From assembly GCA_013396915.1 (NCBI GenBank), contig VWZL01000899.1, positions 232,907-296,906 of the forward strand: a stretch of 64,000 nt of DNA, written 5' to 3'. Numbering within the stretch: the stretch's first letter is position 1; every line of letters starts with the position of its first letter. This stretch comes from Stercorarius parasiticus. Its lineage: Eukaryota; Chordata; Aves; Charadriiformes; Stercorariidae. The notes beneath the pieces were generated by a model. That model saw nothing but the letters and a program-made list of their open reading frames with translations, was not told the origin of the DNA and did no database searches. Of this stretch, positions 11,801 to 24,288 are shown piece after piece. A program made the translations under genes and the position numbers.

Positions 11801-14800
11801 ACCACGCCCCTCACCTCTGACAGGGAGGGCTCACCACGAGCTCTGCCAAACACCACCCCATTTCAGCCATCTCCAGCCTGCACCCTGGCGACTTGAGTCA
11901 AGCTCACTCCTTAACTTCTTGTGCTGCACTCAACTCCTATCAACAACTTAGCAAGTGTCCCAGGGGTTGCTGTGAAGTGACACTAAGCAATTCGATTGGA
12001 TGTGACAGCTCTTCTAAGCAGACGCATAATGGCCATAACCACCTCATCTGAGATCAATAAGGAGTAATCAGTACTGCCATTTGCATGCCAGCAATTCAGC
12101 TTCAACATTTGAAAGGATCCCTCGTTTCTCGCACACCCTTCCTTGCTGTACCACTTCTGCCATTAAAAAGTCAGCAGTGCCCAAGGACGTCATTGCCTGA
12201 GGTACAACCACATCTTGTGACCACGGTGGCTGAAGCCCATCAGCTCCACAGCGGCCTCCTAACGACACCTGCTGCAGGTGTCACGCAGAGATGGTGGGGA
12301 GCGCAGGAGAGCCTTTCAAAAGCCAAGTGGGAGCTGAACTTAAGACAAGTGGCCAAGCAAAGCGGAGGTGGGTTACATACCACTGCTTCCAACAAATCAA
12401 AGTATTCCATGCATCAAACCACTCCCCTACTACTCGAATTTCTTCACACTGCCGAAAACACTGCACCGACGCCTGCTAACTCACAGGATGAAGCCTGACG
12501 TAGCAAATTGATTTTGGATCACAATTGCTCACTTAAAGCACATGCTGTGCTCTTCCATGCTGGGCCTGCCCGCCCGGTTCTTGTTGGCCAGGGCAATGTT
12601 TCAAATGCACAGGAAATTCACATTGTGAAATCTGTTTGAAGTCCGTGAAAATCTCGATCTGCCAACCTAGCCAGCAACCTGTTCAACTCTGCAGGCTCAC
12701 AGAGTAACCTCTGCCTCACGAAGGAGGGTCAAACCTTTGCCTGCTACCCAGGCTGCGGAGGTCTCTGCCCTCGCCCGTCCCGTTTGCAAACAGTCATCAG
12801 AAGAACAGACTGACTCCCATTAAGGGTAAGAAGTAAAAGATGCTCAGGGAAGCCGTTAAACCTGAAAAGAGCTAACAGTGAGGAAAATGATCCGTTTCCT
12901 CACTTTTTAGCTGTGCTGGTCGGACAGGAAGGGTTGGTTGCTCTCTCAAGCAGCTGGATGGATGCAAAGCAGGCAGCTCAGGGTCCTCACCGGAGCTGCC
13001 TGCCCCAGCCAGCTGTCAGGCTCCCAGCTACCAGCGGGAACTGGATCACGCTGGGAGGTCAAGCGGAGGACAGGGAAGAAGGGTAACAAAAAAGGCACTG
13101 GATAAGAGCAAAACAGCGACAGCGCTGACAAAGCCAAACCAGGCAAACGCTGCCACTCTGCTTGCCCTCAGTCAGCCAGGTAAGGACGCTGATGTGTGCT
13201 GAAACAGCTCGAGAAAAGCAAGAACTGGGATGAGCTTTCTTCAGAGCTTTGAGAGAGGGATGAGCAAGAGCAGGGAAGGAGACATGTTTCTGCAGAGATG
13301 GAGAGAGAAAGAAAAGTAGCTTCTCCCATGGCTTGACTCTGCCTGATCACAGTAGAGATGTATTTTCATTGCAGACTAAAGAAGTTTTGTGCTTCCATTG
13401 CTCAGGTCAAGTGATAAGAGGACTTCCAGCTCTACATGTGTGTTAATTTCATCAAAATAAGAAAGATAAGCACTTACATCTTTACTGATGTTTATTGCAA
13501 CCTTTTAAGCCACCCCATTGCATTGCTGCCAGAAAGACATTTTCTGCTGTAGAAATGAACACTATGGAGAATGCCTAGCTAGTGAGGGATGCAGGAGTGA
13601 AGAAATCTGTACAAAAACTAGTGGATAGATATATACAAAAAATACAAACTATCCTGGCTCAAATTGTATGGGTCTAGAACAGGCTGGGGAAAAAGCGTGA
13701 TCCTTCTGAAGCATAAGTGCATATATCGTATATCAATTCCAGTTTGCCTTTCAAATATTTTTCTTTCATAATTTCTGTCTCTCCCTCTAAACAACTCCAA
13801 CTTAAATTTTAACGCAAAGACACTAAGTGACATGCTCCTGAGGACATTTGGCACGCAGGGTCCCTGGGGAAGCTGTCGAGTAAAACACAGGCAATGGATG
13901 CAATTAATTTTCTCAATACAAAATTATTGGCAAGTTTAACCGGACTTTAGAGCACAAACTATTTCATGGATGAAATGCTGTCATCGCTGTCAAACAGCCT
14001 TCCTGCCCAAGTGTATGATCTACACGGCTTCCTCCTCTTCAGGTCCATCCAATTTAATCCCACTTTAGCCCAATAGGGTAAACACTGGCAAAGCAGTAAC
14101 CTCATCACTTTGGGAGTGCCAGCATTCCTCTGTTTGTGCAAAAGTCTTAATGAAGGTGCTAAGAGCCTGAGAGATAAACAACTTAGCTGGCAGTGCCTGC
14201 TCCTGTCTCTCACACCGAACAGCTGAGCTACACTCTCCCTGCAACTGTCCTCGCAGACGGCAGGAGCTACGTTTTCAAAGCGCGTTATGAGGATTTAGTC
14301 AGGCAGCCTCTAATTGACTTGTCTGGGAGTTGTGCTGATAAATCTTCACCCTCTGAAAACATTCCCAATCTGCTTTTTATCTGGACAGGAGAGAAGCTAA
14401 TGATAAAAAGCAGACGCTGCAGATTATTAAAGCTGTACCTCCTGAAGAACTCCTACAACTCAGGGTAGAAAAGAAAAGCAGGAGCCTCTTGTGTTTTAAA
14501 CTAAGCAGCAGCAAAGCAACACATCTAGTGTTGTTGCACATGCACCATAGCTACTCACTATCTCTTTAAACTGCATACATGACACTAGAAAGTGTCCTGG
14601 GGAAAATCTTGCCCCGATTCATCCTTGGACAGGCACAAGTCATCGCAAGCTAGTGAAGTGCGCTGGTGGCACCCTGCCTGGCTAGTGAAGGGGCATTTGG
14701 GACAGAAAAGCGTTCTTGTGCCCTGCAAAGGAGCAGCAGCTTTCTGACACAGCCTCTGCTTTCCTTCATCATTAAGGCACTGGTAGGAGATGAGCTCTGT

Positions 14801-15912
14801 TTATGACTTCAGAACGCCCAGACGAAAACCTTGTCTAACTGCTGTAAGGGAAGAGCCCTTCCTATGCTTAGAGCAAGCAAATTACCTTCCAGTTGCATGC
14901 AAAGTACTGCCATGGCACAATCTACACACATAATATAATACTCCAGAATATTCTTCGAGAAACTCCAAAGGAGGAGCCAGAAAAGAAAAGGGATGGCGGG
15001 GGCATGACGGTACTCCTCCAATGACACCATTGGTTTCCATGGAGTATTAGCTTCTATTCAAACTCTTTTATTACCAAAGCCTGTATAGCGTATGATCCCT
15101 AGAAGACTGGTAGCAAGCTGTCAGAAGGCTGAACTCAGAAGCGGTGAAGTTGTCTCCCATTCATTTCAGTGGTTTTACCTCCCAACAAACACCACCTCAT
15201 GTCAACACATGGCTACTTATTCCACAGTTGCATGAAGTAGCATCTTCCAGTTCCTCAAATCAATGTGGGGTAAGTAATTTCAGGGATTCTTCCACACAAC
15301 TAAGTGTTTGATACCATCAGAAAAGGAAGGAAACGAGAGCCAGGTAGTCTATAGTATATATGGTACCTGTTCAAGCCCACACATTTCCGTCACTCTCTTG
15401 GGGTAACATCATCATAAATGAAACTTCCATTTGAAAATAATTCAAAGATCAGAATTAACAGGCTTCCACAACTAACACATAAAAAAAGAAAAATCTTGTG
15501 AATCAACAACAGTACTTATACCGGGCTGCAAACAAAATGGTGAATTTATGCCAGAGCTTGTCTCCGTAAGCCTGCCTCATTTTCCCCAGCTGTCCCCTGT
15601 GCCCGACTGTGCAGCTTGTCGGAGACGTAGGTGAACTGAAGATTTCTTTGCAAGGACAAATACTTTTAAAGGAGTGTAGGTTATCTAAGTACAGGTTAAA
15701 CAATTATCAGTGCAGTAGGCATTGCAAAGGAGACCCAAGCATGGGGAGAAGGGGGAGGGAAATTAATCTTTTGCATGCTAATGAATTAATACTCATATTT
15801 TTTCAAAGTTCCAATTCTCATTGTGCTCCTGAGCCATGTCTTCTGGGCAAAGGAAAAGGAATAAACACGGGACAGATGAGTTTGGAAGTAGAATTGTGCT
15901 AGGTTATAGACC
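8801..15912. other. Intron 1 stretch without recognised features
   Basis: This is mixed-composition intronic DNA. A GC-richer patch lies at about 10,640-11,150 and is followed by an A-run ending in a single ambiguous base at 11171. A pyrimidine-rich patch lies at 11,640-11,860. Reading frames of up to 163 residues (11303-11794, plus) are low-complexity Ser/Leu/Phe-rich and match no family I know. I see no tRNA, no CR1 tail and no ancient SINE here. Confidence 0.6.
11171..11171. other. Ambiguous base (N) at the end of a poly-A run
   Basis: A single N follows a run of A residues at about 11157-11170. This is typical of a homopolymer whose length could not be resolved in a draft assembly. Confidence 0.95.
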
Positions 15913-15994
15913 GTAAAAAAAAACAAACAAACAAAAAAAAAACAAAACAAAACAAAAACTAAAAAAACCCCACCAAAAAAACCCCACAAACAAC
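15913..15994. repeat. A-rich low-complexity tract, (AAAAC)n-like
   Basis: About 80 bases made almost only of A and C, with interrupted AAAC and AAAAC units followed by AAAAACCCC units. On the minus strand it forces a Phe/Val/Leu-rich frame (15786-16061), an artefact of composition. No retroelement body is recognisable next to it. Confidence 0.85.
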
Positions 15995-18234
15995 TAACTG
16001 AAAATTCTAAAATAGAAAAGATGTCAGAAACATCCAAAAGGGATCTGGCTTTTTCCTTCATCCCAACAATTCCCTGATCAGCACAATCAGCTTCATCCCC
16101 CTCTAGGAAAGAAGAGCAACGCTAGAACTGCTTGTTTGCCTTGCCTTTGCATATCTATTTAAAAGAATGCATGCAGCAGCAGTTTTGTAAGGCTCCTCTA
16201 CAAAACCCACAGCTCAATCGTGAGAGATGCTGAAGCCCTCAGCTCCTGTTAAATTCGCTAGGAGTTAGTGGTCCATTGATAAGATCACTTCTTCTGCACC
16301 AAAACTCCTTCAGAGATGGACACTAAGTCTAATGGAACAGCTCTCCTTTACATTCCTTTTTTGCTTTCAATACAAGTTATAGCCAGCAGTGTTAAAAAAA
16401 ATAAATAAAAAAAAAATGCAGGATCACTGAAGATCTGTTAAGACTCAAGGAGTCAAAGGATTGTACAGGATGCCCCAGACACATTCGGAATTATTCCGAG
16501 CACAGTTTGAGAACTATTTGCCATGGGCTAAAGGCCAGACAGCACTGAATAGCAGTTTTGCCCTAAATATGGCCAAGCAAGCCATACAAACTTTACTTCT
16601 TTGTTGCCTCAGTACCTTCACCTCAAGCTGACCTTGGGTCCCACAAAGGCACGCAACAACTACTAATGGAAAAGTACATGTCTGCTCTCCCAGATCCCAG
16701 CAATTATCAGAGTCACAGAGCCTCAAGGCTGGACCTGCTGGGTTGGGTGAACTGCAAATGTACTGTTTAAGTCTGCTGGTGAAGTGTAAAGAAGTAGAAA
16801 AGAGATTTTAAGCAAATCAAGGCCCTGATTCAGTACCATATTTAAGTAAGTGCTTCACCTTGAGTACCCTAAGCAACCTAAAATACAAAGAATGGTTTCT
16901 GCAACAAATAACATCAGACCAAGACCATTGATCAGGTCTTACCTTCCTTATTGCATCTACAGCAGCTGTCCCCAACCCAGGATAAAGCTCTTCCTCTCTC
17001 CCATCACTAGTCTGAATATATATACACAGTGTAGTTGACTCACGTATGTGCACTGGCTTCATGCTTCCCCAAAGGGCAGATCCTAAAAAGGATGCACTCT
17101 GTTGCAATCTAGTGAATCTCTTCGCTCCCTGCACATACCTGGAGCACCTAGGAAAGACAGCAGCCGTGGGAAACCTGCCCAAGCCATTCATACTGTTTGC
17201 TCCTGGCTTTCATGCCCTTCCAGTGGGCAGCGTGGACCGTTTCTCCCGGTGTCCACAGCACCTTCCTCAACAGTGTGAATGCGGGTTTGCTTGTCACGTG
17301 ATAATGATGCCCAACATGGGCACTGATGCCAGTGTTGGGGAATGGCAGCCGTCTGTCTGCAGGCAAATTCCCCAAGCTGCTATCTGTTGGAGGGTTGAAC
17401 TCATTTGTAGCAATGGCAGGAAAAGTTTGCCAAAATCCCAAAGATGTGTAAGGCTTCGAGATGTCTCCATACAAACCAAGAAGACGACCAGGAGAAAGGT
17501 GGTCAGCGCTCTGCTAAACAGGTCAAATTCCCAGTCGCGGCCATGCACCAGAATACTATAATTCAGTTTTGTGTATTTTGAAAACAGGCCTCCAAAGGGA
17601 GAAATTGCATCTCATTGTAGTGCCCATGTACTACAATGCCCATAGCGGGCATTGTAGTGCCCATGATACCCACACGGGTTTTCATCTCAACAATCTATGC
17701 ATAGTAAGCATATATTAGCAGCTAATCCAAATTAAATTTAGACTTCGAGTCCCATTCACCGCTGAGAGTTTGTGCCTTTAACAGTGTCAAACACATGAAG
17801 ACAAAAGAGCATTTGCTATTGTTAGATGCTGTAGGTACGACTGAGTCACTGAGAACACTACAGTTCTTTCCTAAACCCCTTGGAGGTATGAAGCACAAGA
17901 CATTCTAGTTTGCTGTTAGATAAGCCACAGAAATGCACCATAAGCCAGCTGTGCATTCATGTAATGGGCTTCCACCAATCTTATTTTCCTTCTTGAAAGG
18001 CCTCTCATTCCCACCTTTTTCTCTTGTTCTAGGAGTGATGAGCCACCTAGTACTAAAGCACTTTTAATTTATTAGTCTGGAGATAAAGTACTCTTGGGCT
18101 ACTACCAGAATTATGTGGATTTTGGTCTCAGACAAAAACAGAGGTGGGCTGAATCTAAAAAGAAAAAAAAACCCTATTTTTGTGTCAAAAAAAACCCCAA
18201 ACCAAACCAACACTTAGCACTTAAATGGTGTCTG
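15995..18234. other. Intron 1 stretch; a hairpin but no gene
   Basis: Apart from the inverted repeat at 17613-17665 I recognise nothing. The frame at 17046-17561 (171 residues, plus) is long for intron but matches no known family, and a minus-strand frame overlaps it. A sequence near 16507 (AGTTTGAGAACTATT) recalls hAT/MER5-type transposon ends, but too little survives to call it. Confidence 0.55.
17613..17665. repeat. Perfect 11-bp inverted repeat within a repeated 16-mer
   Basis: CTACAATGCCC (17631-17641) pairs exactly with GGGCATTGTAG (17647-17657) across a 5-base loop. The 16-mer CATTGTAGTGCCCATG occurs at 17613-17628 and again at 17650-17665. A second stem, CATTGTAG/CTACAATG (17613-17620 with 17631-17638), is therefore also possible. 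The hairpin is too short for a typical microRNA precursor. It may be a slippage or palindrome product. Confidence 0.85.
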
Positions 18235-18372
18235 TCATTCAGATGCAAACATATATTAAACCTCTGCATTTCACTTAAGAAAACAGAGCAGCAAGCTTGC
18301 CTAAAGCTGTGTATGAAGTCAGTGGCAGGGTTAGAACTGGACTCAAATCTCCCAAATCCTGTGCCCAGCCAA
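18235..18372 (+). mobile_element. Ancient SINE remnant, MIR/L3-like 3' half
   Basis: The order of motifs matches the amniote MIR/L3-type consensus as I know it. A 'cattt-ac-aagaaaacagagca' region is followed by 'gcttgcctaaagc', 'gaagtcagtggcaggg', 'ttagaactggactcaaatc' and 'caaatcctgtgccca'. The copy is diverged and has no tail, as expected of a very old element shared across amniotes. The exact family cannot be fixed by eye. Confidence 0.65.
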
Positions 18373-21300
18373 CGGGAATACATTATATACGATATATCTT
18401 CTCAGATCAATAACTGCTTTTGCTTCTTTTTCTTTTCTTATTCAGGAAAAAGGCGGGGTGTAGAGGAGGGGGGAGCTGTGAACAGGACAGAAAGAGCCTG
18501 GGAACTCCTGTAGGCACCATAAGAATGTTGCAGGCAAGAACAACTCGATTCATTCCAGTTTTAAGGATACGATTCATATCCCCTACACCAAGCTGAGATA
18601 GGAATGAGATAAATAATGCTCTAGAAGTGTCTTTTTCTTTTCACTGACCTTAAAGGGAGCCTTGGTAACAAGCTCCAAGAGAGACATCCACAGAGTCAGA
18701 TGCCTCCATCTGGACCCTCCCCAAGCCACCAACATTATTTGCCCAGTCACAATTAGAGCACTAATTACATGCTACTGCTGTTGACATCTGCATTTAATAA
18801 AGATTTCTGTCTGCGTGGGTCAGGTCCTTCCCCCAGCTTCATTTCCAGAGGTTTCAGTTTTGTTCCACTAAACTCGAAGAAAAAAAAGCTTGCAATCTTC
18901 ATAGTTTGGCCTATAATTACATTACATTTGCTCTTGGAAAGTGTCTTACTTTCTTGTAGTGCCAAGGGAAAGAAGGCTGTGCAGCTCCAAGTTCTTGCTT
19001 AGTTACTTACATGCTTAATCACTTCTGGATTATTCAAAAGGGGCAAGGATAAGGGGAGAGGTAGCAGGAGGGGCTTGTGAATTTAAATTCCAGATAAACA
19101 GTACTGCTATAACCATGATGGTCTAAGCAAAGTCTAGAGAAAGAAAGAGAAAAAAAAGTGTTTTTAATTAGATGCACAGATAGCAGGGAAATACAGACAA
19201 GCTTTGGGGAAAGCACGCACTTCTTCCTTCTTAAATAACAGTTGTAGTAACCTTAGTAACACCTTTAACAATGAGCAAGCACGCTTAAGAAATGATGGAA
19301 ACTCATGTAGATATCGGGCCTATAGGACTGTGTGCAAATCTGCTGTGTGATAAAGCTTCCCACAGTATGAAAGTTTGTTTTTAAAGGAAATTACATGGGC
19401 AGCAGGTTGAGGTTTTTCCTAGGGCTATTTACAATACTCTTTTATTTTTCCTCCTTTCTTCTGAGCTTTTCAAAACTGTCAAATGAAAACAAAAGCCTGG
19501 CAAATTAGCATATTTCAGAATTACATTAAGGGCCCAGCTTTAAAACGCACAGCTGCCCAAGACTGACTTTTTTCAATGCCAGGTGGAAGACAGGAGGCCA
19601 AGAACCAACCTTGAATATTGTGGGTCCTGGTGGCTGTAGGATTTGCAGGAGGCCATGGTTTCAGTATGTCTGGGGACAAAAGGCACTGCTACGTTTTTAT
19701 TTTTATTTTTTTTTACCAAAACCAAAGGTGTCTGGTATTGCCAAACTCCAGATTCAGACCCGCAATAATCATATTAGAAGCATTTGACACTGCAAACATA
19801 GAGGATTTTCCTGACTCATCAGTAAAGTAGTGCCAGCCTTCCCCTCTCCCTGCTAATGAGAAAGGACTGCAATGCCTGAAAGTAGAGCAGATATTTTTCC
19901 CCTCGAGTGTTCCCTGTGTCTCTGTACAGTAGCATAAACCACCCAAGGAGGTTCTCTTCGTACAGGGCCTGGAATTGTTATTGGAATTGTTACCAGACAG
20001 TGAGCTGCTAAATGGGTACTGGGTGAAAGGCTCCCTGAGGAGCTGCGGGGGGAACGCAGCAGGGCACAGCGCCCTTCTTGGGAATGCCGTCTCTCCACAC
20101 AGCCACTGTGTAGCAGAGGTTCAAACCACAAGGATTCAGATGAAACCACAGAACCGTACAGATTTGCCTCTCAGCCCCAGCACAGCAGGGCTGCAGACAG
20201 CTTGTGCGCTGTGGCATTCCCGGCTTGCGCTCCAAGGTCTCTCAGTACAGGCACGCAGGCAGAAGTCCCTGGGGATAAAGCTGCTCTCCTGCTGCTGCCC
20301 CATTGAGGGGCTAAGAGCTACAACCGGTCATACCTCCTCCGCTTTCCCATAGCTCTGCTGGATCCCTGAAGCTCTCAACTGGGTGGCAGCAGCCCTCAGA
20401 GAAGGCTATGACAAACAAATGGCAAGCTAGCAACGGTGGCAGCAGCTCTATGCGGTGATGGGAGGCTTTGGGGAGCTGGATATGAAACGTGCATCAGGCA
20501 GGTGGGGAACATTTGCTCCCCCCTTGCATAGTCCCATCTTTTTTCCTCTTCCGTCACTGTTTCCCCATATTTCCACAGTTCGGATCTCACAGCCTCACAT
20601 GTAAGTTATGTGGCTGATGAAGGCAAAGTGGCTCTAGAGCATTAGCCTTCCTTCTGATGGTTACAAGGTCTCTTCTTGCTCCCACCCTCAGTGTGTATTC
20701 ATATTCTGCCATTAGCCTCTCCCCGCTACCTGATTACTTTCTTCCCAGCTCCACTAGCGCTTACAGGTCTTGGAAAAAGCCATGAGAAAAACTGACCTCA
20801 TTAGCAGTTTCCTCAAAAAGTCAGTTGGAGCTGGGCGTCCATCTCCTCCAGCAATTCTCAAACTCACACAAAAAACATGAAAGGAAAAGATGCCTAGGGT
20901 TGCTCCAGGAATTCCAGCTACTGCCAATGGGAGGAATTTGCATAACTCACCCCCATCTGCAGTGCAAGCAACAAGTTTCTGCTGCAACTGTTTCTTGGCT
21001 TTCCTCATTTTCACCCCACCTTGCAAGAACAAGAAGAAACCTTCTGTCACAGGGGGCTGCAAAAGCAAACGGCTTACAGCCAGGCTCAGCAAGTGGTTCT
21101 TACACCTGTGATGGCTGGAAGATGGGAAGATGTGCCAGAAAGGGCTGACGCTGTGCCTGCTCCGTTTCTTACACTCTGCTCACTGACTTCTGCTGGGGAG
21201 AGGACACTGACCTTTGAGGTGACCCAGTACAATTGTTCTTACGCCCACAGTGCCTGCGGAAGAAAAGCTACTTAGAAGCTTTTTACCAAAATAAAACAAA

Positions 21301-23053
21301 CACAACTCTCCCTCTACCAGTTTTTGAATGTTCTAGTTCTGAAGCTTTTTGATGCTAATACATGATTTTATAAAGCTGCAGCTATACAACGCAAAGTGGT
21401 ACAAACTCATTTCCAGTGACCCCTAAATAAAGAGGAGTCGGTGCAGGAATAACAACCTTAAGCGCTTGCTTAACTGCTTTTTGAACATGGACTGAATTGC
21501 CAGATTGCAGTCATCCTATTAAAAGATAAACAAGTGACCATACTTTCTCCTCTTCCCCTCGTCATCCCCCACCTCCTCCCCAAAACTCCCAGCTCCAACA
21601 TTACTGCGATCTACCCATCTGATTTTGGGTTCCTAAAGACTATTATTGCAGTTTGGTATCTAAAAGGAAGAACTGTGATAACTGTCGCACCAAACATGAG
21701 GAAGCACAAGGAAGCGATTTTAGCTGTTAGTTTTTCTAGACTATCTCAACACTCCTTACTAATATTGAGGGCATAGGATACAAATAAAAGATACTATTCC
21801 ATACACAGAGTGGGTATCACAGTGAAAGACCCTGAAAAGTGAAAGACACCAGTGGGAGCCGCAGACAAGGGAGCCTTGAGGCCAAAATCTTCAACCTGCT
21901 GAGGCCCCTGATGTGAATGACAGTGTCGTGTACAAAAATTAGGCTCTGCTAGAGAACAGACCAGCCACATCACAGATAAAAAGTCATAGAACACTGACAG
22001 AGTCACTAAAGGAAATGTGAATTGTCACAATACTCAAAATCTTTTTTCTCTGCTTCATATGCATAATGGGATCCTCTCAGAAAATGTTATCTAATTGAAT
22101 TTATTTAAACAATCAACTCATTAAATTATTGAAACTATAGAAGAATAAATATATGGAGATCCTAGATATGCAAAGAGACTATTTATTCTTTTTCCTAGCT
22201 TTCCTTACTTCTCACATATGATGCTGTGATTCAAACAAACTCCACATAGATCCTGAATATTAAAAGATCACCAAATTAATTTTCTACTAGAAAAGGAAAA
22301 AAAAAAATAATCAACCTCCTTGGCAGAACTTGAACTCCATTCCTCAGAATGATTAGTTTGGCCACTGGAGGGCTCCAATATTGTTCCTTAAAGGCAAAAG
22401 AAAGTTTACTAAGAAGGATAAACACATAACAAATAGCCTGGGCAATAAAGTTCAAACATAATATGCAGTCTGAACCAAGATCTACGGGCTTGCAAGCATT
22501 TCGTAAGAGTCAGAGCTAATTTAACCGTTGTTTTGCTCTTGCAGCACAAAAGGAGTTGAAGAATGATTTTCTTATAGTTTGGCTATAAACGTCTCCTCAA
22601 ATACAGCGCCTATTAAAATGATTTTTGTATGCAACAGTAGAAGGACTAGGCGTCTGCAGAAAAGCAAAACCCATAGGTTTCATTGGTACATGTCAGTAAA
22701 ACTCTTCTGCACGAAAGCCCAGTGCTGCAGAGTACAAAAGAAGTACATTCTGTGTCCCTCTCATGACTCCAGTCTTCTCAGTGAAAGTTCACCCAGATAA
22801 ATCATGCAACTCAGCAACTGGGAACACTGGGAGGAGAGCCTGCTACATAAAGTCCTCGATTGTTTGTTCTTTTTTGGATAAGCCATCGTTGAGAGTTGTC
22901 TTTTATTTTCTAAGAGGATTTATATGTTCAGGTATAGAAAGTCAAGGAATAACCAGTCCTAAAACTAATGGGTATTTTCCCAGTAACATGGCAGCCGAGA
23001 TTTTATCAGAAAAATATACGTGGTCCTGCAGAAGCCAGTAAGGGCACTGATGT
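18373..23053. other. Intron 1 stretch without recognised features
   Basis: This is AT-rich to mixed DNA with no repeat family or gene that I recognise. A GC-richer patch at about 19,950-20,360 gives overlapping frames on both strands with no family resemblance. A short imperfect direct repeat, GTGAAAGACC/GTGAAAGACA, lies at about 21,821-21,850. Confidence 0.6.
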
Positions 23054-23104
23054 CAGCTGATAAACTAATGACTGCAGCTTAGCAGCTGATAAGCTAATGA
23101 CTGC
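23054..23104. repeat. Two copies of a 22-base motif, 29 bases apart
   Basis: CAGCTGATAAACTAATGACT plus GC at 23054-23075 recurs at 23083-23104 with one A-to-G change. A second short repeat, AAAAGTATTTCAG, follows twice at about 23128-23168. Each long copy contains CAGCTG, an E-box. Tandem duplication is the simplest explanation. Confidence 0.8.
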
Positions 23105-23589
23105 CATGCTCCAGTTAAGGATAAAACAAAAGTATTTCAGTATGGGAGCATGAGAAAAAGTATTTCAGACATCATTCTAGCTACAAACTTAGAGAAGGGT
23201 GCAAAATGTTGAAGTAAGCCCCGCACTCCCCAATCAGCCAGTTGGGGGTGGGGGGGAATTAATCCTGGGCTGAGATCCTGAGTGTTGGAAGTTTCACACT
23301 GAGCCAAATTTTACAGCTGAGTTAAGCACTCCTGAAAATAAAGGAGGTTTATTAGAAATACTGAAAGATGCTAGTGGGTACTATGATAAGCCCAACTGAG
23401 CACTGTTCTTGTTTGATGAAGTGTACTGTATTGGGCTGATGCACAAAATGTCGTGGTGTGCTGGCACCTTGCCCTGCACACACTATTTTTTCCGCTTCTT
23501 CAATGTAAAGGGGGAAAAAAAAAAAAAGCTTGCTTAAAATATCCCTGCCATTCTCCTGTAGCCCCTTCCTCCAGCACATCACACGTTAA

Positions 23590-24180
23590 TGCCAATCTGC
23601 TGGGAGACTGCAATTCGAACATAATGAGATATTAATGAGCTTTGCACATGTCCCCAGTCGCAAGTTCCCCTCCCCACCCCATGCCTCCCCCCAGCTCATT
23701 TCTCACAAACCTACAGAGATGCTTTGTTTGTTTTCCTGACACTGCATTTGTGTGTCCCCCATCCTGCCTCCCCCCCCAAGCAAACCCTGCTGCATGGTTC
23801 CCCTTAAGCTGCCAGCTCTAAAGAGCACCAAATGGGCTGGCACTGTCTTGTTTCCTGGCCTAATGGATGCTTGTTTAAACACTGGAGCTGTTTGCATTGC
23901 TGCGGCTCACTGCATGTTAAACACAGTCCTCTGAAACCCTACGCCAATCCAATAAAGGTATCAGCAGTTCAGCGTGGGGAGGCAATTACTATAAAGTCCC
24001 AAGTGTGCCTTCTAAGCTCAAGGAAGGAAAATTTGATCGAACAACTAAAAGCAAAATCTGATTCGGTTCAGCATCACGTGGAGGACACAAGGTTTAACTG
24101 CAGCCAGGCCTGTGGAGGGCAGGAGGAAATCAATGGACGAGCTGGGGAGAGCAACTGCACATTGTTAAGAGGGCTTTAAG
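23590..24180. promoter_or_regulatory. Candidate conserved non-coding element
   Basis: This repeat-free block has AT-rich homeobox-type cores (ATTAATGAGC near 23632), a TTTGCAT-like octamer core near 23890, and CCAATCCAATAAA near 23945. There are no long reading frames or low-complexity tracts across most of it. The look suggests constraint, but no alignment was possible, so this is inference only. The adjacent pyrimidine run (24258-24288) marks its right edge. Confidence 0.3.
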
Positions 24181-24257
24181 CTGGCCTGTTAGCAATGCTC
24201 TCTGCTGCCTTCACAGAGCTGCCTCCCTCTCCCTTCCTCTATATGCCAAGGTGTGCT

Positions 24258-24288
24258 CTCTTTCTTTTTTTTTTTTTTTTCTTTTTTT
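24258..24288. repeat. Pyrimidine/poly-T tract
   Basis: The run is nearly all T with a few C, including 16 consecutive T residues (24265-24280). No retroelement body is recognisable beside it. Confidence 0.9.

Noticed and set aside
15786..16061. Hydrophobic Phe/Val-rich minus frame as a membrane protein
   Set aside because: The hydrophobic run is the reverse translation of an A/C-rich low-complexity tract.
16500..16530. hAT/MER5-like transposon end (AGTTTGAGAACTATT)
   Set aside because: Only about 15 bases resemble the terminal motif. No partner inverted repeat or 8-base duplication was found.
17046..17561. Plus-strand 171-residue frame
   Set aside because: No family resemblance, and minus-strand frames of similar length overlap it.
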